Assembly: GCA_937132145.1 (NCBI GenBank)
Contig: CAKZNY010000317.1
Span: 1 to 17,395 of the forward strand
From: an uncultured Paracoccaceae bacterium
GTDB lineage: Bacteria; Pseudomonadota; Alphaproteobacteria; Rhodobacterales; Rhodobacteraceae
Length of the DNA: 17,395 bases
Direction: 5' to 3'
Below are positions 15,435-17,395 of this stretch, piece by piece (position 1 is the first letter of the stretch; each line of letters opens with the position of its first letter). The notes under the pieces are model-generated. The model made no database searches. It was not told the origin of the DNA and was given only the letters and a program-made list of their open reading frames with translations. The translations under genes were made by a program, and so were the position numbers.

Positions 15435-16906
15435 ACACTCATGCAGATGTATTTCATTTCCAGATAATCCTCGACGCCGTGGTGGGAGCCTTCGCGCCCT
15501 TGGCCGGATTGTTTAACGCCGCCAAACGGGGCGACTTCGGTTGAAATGATGCCGGTGTTGACGCCGACGATGCCGTATTCCAACTCCTCGGCTACGCGCC
15601 AGACGCGGCTTAGGTTGTTGGCGTAGAAGTATGCGGCGAGGCCGAAGATTGTGTCGTTGGCCTGCTGGATCACGTCGGCTTCGTCTTTGAATTTGAACAA
15701 CGGGGCGACGGGGCCGAAGGTTTCGTCGTTGGCAACCTGCATTTCGCGGGTAACGCCCGTCAGGATCGTTGGCTGGAAGAAGGTTCCGCCCAGCTCGTGA
15801 CGCTTGCCGCCGACGGTGATTTTTGCACCTTTGGATACAGCGTCGGCGATATGAGCCTCGACTTTGCTCACGGCCGCTTGGGTGATAAGCGGGCCGGTTG
15901 TGACACCCTCGTCAAAACCGTCGCCTACGTTCATTTTGGCCACAGCGGCGGCCAGCTTTTCGGCGAAGGCGTCATACACGCTTTCTTGCACGTAAATCCG
16001 GTTAGCGCAGACACAGGTCTGGCCGTTGTTGCGGTACTTCGAGATCATTGCCCCCTCAACCGCGTCGTCGAGATTGGCGTCGTCAAATACGATGAACGGA
16101 GCATTCCCGCCCAGTTCCATCGACATTCTCATGACCTGATCCGCCCCTTGGCGAAGCAAGATGCGGCCCACGGCGGTCGAGCCTGTGAAGGTCAGCTTGC
16201 GGACTTTCGGGTTGGAGGTGAACTCCTTCCCGATCTCGGAACTGCGGTTGGTTGTGACCACGGAAAACACGCCAGCGGGTACGCCTGCGCGTTCGGCTAG
16301 TACAGCCATGGCGAGGGCGGAAAGCGGGGTGTCCTCGGCGGGTTTGGACACAAACGTGCAACCTACGGCCAGCGCGGGGGCGACCTTGCGGGCGATCATG
16401 GCGTTGGGGAAATTCCACGGCGTGATGGATGTCGCTACGCCAATGGGCTGTTTTAGCACCATGATGCGTTTGTCTTCTTGGTGGCCGGGAATTGTCTCGC
16501 CGTAGATGCGCTTGGCTTCCTCGGAAAACCACTCGATGAATGACGCGCCGTATATGATTTCACCCTTGGCCTCGGCAACAGGTTTACCCATTTCGGCGGT
16601 CAGGATCATTGCTAGATCATCGGCGTTTGCGATCATCAGATCGTACCATTTGCGCAAAACTGCACCACGGTCTTTGCCGGTGCGTTTGGCCCAGGCCTTT
16701 TGCGTGGCATAGGCGGCATCAATGGCGCGGGCGGCCTCGGTTGCGGACATGTTGGGGACGGTGCAGATCACGTCACCGCGCGCGGGGTTTGTCACATCGA
16801 AGGTTTCGCCGCTGTCGGCGTCAACCCACTCGCCATTGATATAGGCTTGGGTGCGCAGGAGGGTCGGGTCGTTGAGTTTCGAGCTTAGGTCGGTTGCGTC
16901 TAACAT
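15431..16906 (-). CDS. gabD: NAD(P)-dependent succinate-semialdehyde dehydrogenase (GabD-like)
   Basis: Cytosolic aldehyde dehydrogenase oxidising succinate semialdehyde to succinate, the last step of 4-aminobutyrate breakdown. It has 491 residues; E. coli GabD has 482. N165 (TPWNF), the cofactor-binding SKPAEDTPLSA at 187-197, the TFTGSTAVGR loop, general base E264 (MELGGNAPF) and nucleophile C298 (NNGQTC) are all present. C300, two residues on, matches the second cysteine that forms a redox-sensitive disulphide in some GabD enzymes. The frame opens at a GTG at 16930, but the ATG at 16906 has GAGGA eight bases upstream. Glutarate- or other semialdehyde dehydrogenases are the alternatives. 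No aminotransferase (gabT) is adjacent. A perfect dyad sits just upstream. Confidence 0.9.
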   Translation of the reverse strand: MLDATDLSSKLNDPTLLRTQAYINGEWVDADSGETFDVTNPARGDVICTVPNMSATEAARAIDAAYATQKAWAKRTGKDRGAVLRKWYDLMIANADDLAMILTAEMGKPVAEAKGEIIYGASFIEWFSEEAKRIYGETIPGHQEDKRIMVLKQPIGVATSITPWNFPNAMIARKVAPALAVGCTFVSKPAEDTPLSALAMAVLAERAGVPAGVFSVVTTNRSSEIGKEFTSNPKVRKLTFTGSTAVGRILLRQGADQVMRMSMELGGNAPFIVFDDANLDDAVEGAMISKYRNNGQTCVCANRIYVQESVYDAFAEKLAAAVAKMNVGDGFDEGVTTGPLITQAAVSKVEAHIADAVSKGAKITVGGKRHELGGTFFQPTILTGVTREMQVANDETFGPVAPLFKFKDEADVIQQANDTIFGLAAYFYANNLSRVWRVAEELEYGIVGVNTGIISTEVAPFGGVKQSGQGREGSHHGVEDYLEMKYICMSV

Positions 16907-16940
16907 TTCGGGAGTCCTCGGGTTGGGCACAGCACAGCTG

Positions 16941-16962
16941 TTGCGTCAGATTGTTGACGCAA
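16941..16962. promoter_or_regulatory. Perfect 8+8 bp dyad upstream of gabD, candidate operator
   Basis: TTGCGTCA, six bases (GATTGT), TGACGCAA: an exact inverted repeat of 22 bp in the 103-base gap between gabD and the next minus-strand gene, 35 bases ahead of the gabD ATG. The size and symmetry suit a dimeric helix-turn-helix repressor or activator controlling the aldehyde dehydrogenase. No T-run follows, so it is not a good terminator. The regulator family cannot be named from this alone. Confidence 0.55.
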
Positions 16963-17009
16963 GGGGAGCATATTCGCGCGGGGCCTACAAGGCTGTAATG
17001 CCGCGTTTC

Positions 17010-17395
17010 TTATCCAAAAACCATTACGGCTAATGCGACGGCAACGATGGCCAGAAGCCCTGATGTGCGGCCAACGACTTCAAAGTAGGATGGCGGCGGA
17101 ACCCCTGCCTTCGCCGATTTTTTGGCGACGACCATCAGGAAGACGCTGATCGCCATCATTGTGGCCGCGACTAGCAGTTTTACATAGAATAAAGCGCCAA
17201 GTAGGGTTGGGTCCACGTTCTGAGTCATTAACAATCCGGTGATCCACAACAGGCTTATGCCGGACAAGGCGAATAGCCCGAAGATAGGCTTGATGGCCTT
17301 GATTGTATCGGACGGCGGCCCCCCTCCTGCGCGTTTATGTGCGATGGCGGCGGCCATGCTGCCAAGGCCTGCTCCGGCACCCAGCATCAGGCCGA
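17010..17395 (-). CDS. Integral membrane protein, unknown (5' end beyond window)
   Basis: The frame is open to the right edge, so the N-terminus is missing; about 127 residues are visible. Counting from the first in-window ATG (17387), hydrophobic segments lie at about 33-53 (FGLFALSGISLLWITGLLM), 66-87 and 108-124, with short charged loops between them. A glycine/alanine-rich segment near the top (MLGAGAGLGSMAAAIAHK) may be the end of an earlier helix. The protein ends with the last helix (VAVALAVMVFG). It is reminiscent of small CopD/DUF-type membrane proteins but is not assigned. It is on the same strand as gabD, 103 bases upstream, with the dyad at 16941 in between. Confidence 0.7.
   Translation of the reverse strand, partial: GLMLGAGAGLGSMAAAIAHKRAGGGPPSDTIKAIKPIFGLFALSGISLLWITGLLMTQNVDPTLLGALFYVKLLVAATMMAISVFLMVVAKKSAKAGVPPPSYFEVVGRTSGLLAIVAVALAVMVFG

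Overview
The window looks like chromosomal DNA from an alphaproteobacterium, most likely of the Rhodobacterales (Roseobacter group). This is inferred from the moderately high GC, the tight mixed-strand packing, and the protein families present (short accD-folC operon, DUF6478-like and DUF2799-like proteins, alphaproteobacterial-type beta carbonic anhydrase, IlvD, Hsp33 and GabD). No rRNA, tRNA, CRISPR array, IS element or phage gene was seen. Most of the region is ordinary core genome with an envelope flavour.

Left edge (1-1299): a visibly AT-richer stretch holds a CDP-alcohol phosphatidyltransferase (running off the left edge) and a divergent TagD-like cytidylyltransferase. Two dyad sequences lie between them. 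Together the enzymes could make and use a CDP-alcohol, and the base composition suggests a later arrival than the rest. Next come a beta carbonic anhydrase (minus) and, divergently, a run of three genes: a small Hpt-like helical protein, an M17 leucyl aminopeptidase and a cytosolic NlpC/P60 peptidase. The last two overlap by one base and plausibly act on peptides, perhaps murein peptides.

Middle (4767-11022): folC and accD form an overlapping minus-strand operon behind a CPBP membrane protease. Divergent from that, ilvD heads a plus-strand run: ilvD, a lipoprotein overlapping it by 14 nt, a DUF6478-like protein overlapping by GTGA, and then an MltB-type lytic transglycosylase with a peptidoglycan-binding domain.

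Right (12272-17395): a DUF2799-like lipoprotein (minus), a PAP2 phosphatase with an altered second motif (plus), a NUDIX hydrolase (minus), the redox chaperone Hsp33 (plus), and a succinate-semialdehyde dehydrogenase (minus) with a perfect 8+8 bp dyad upstream and a candidate 35-residue ORF coupled to its stop codon. A membrane protein runs off the right edge. Between hslO and the aldehyde dehydrogenase sit three head-to-tail 11-bp repeats and a strong hairpin.

No complete novel system such as a defence island was recognised. The most unusual items are the three-unit 11-bp array, the coupled small ORF, the gabD operator-like dyad, the AT-rich cytidylyltransferase/phosphatidyltransferase pair with its dyads, the PAP2 motif change, and three convergent gene pairs whose coding ends overlap.
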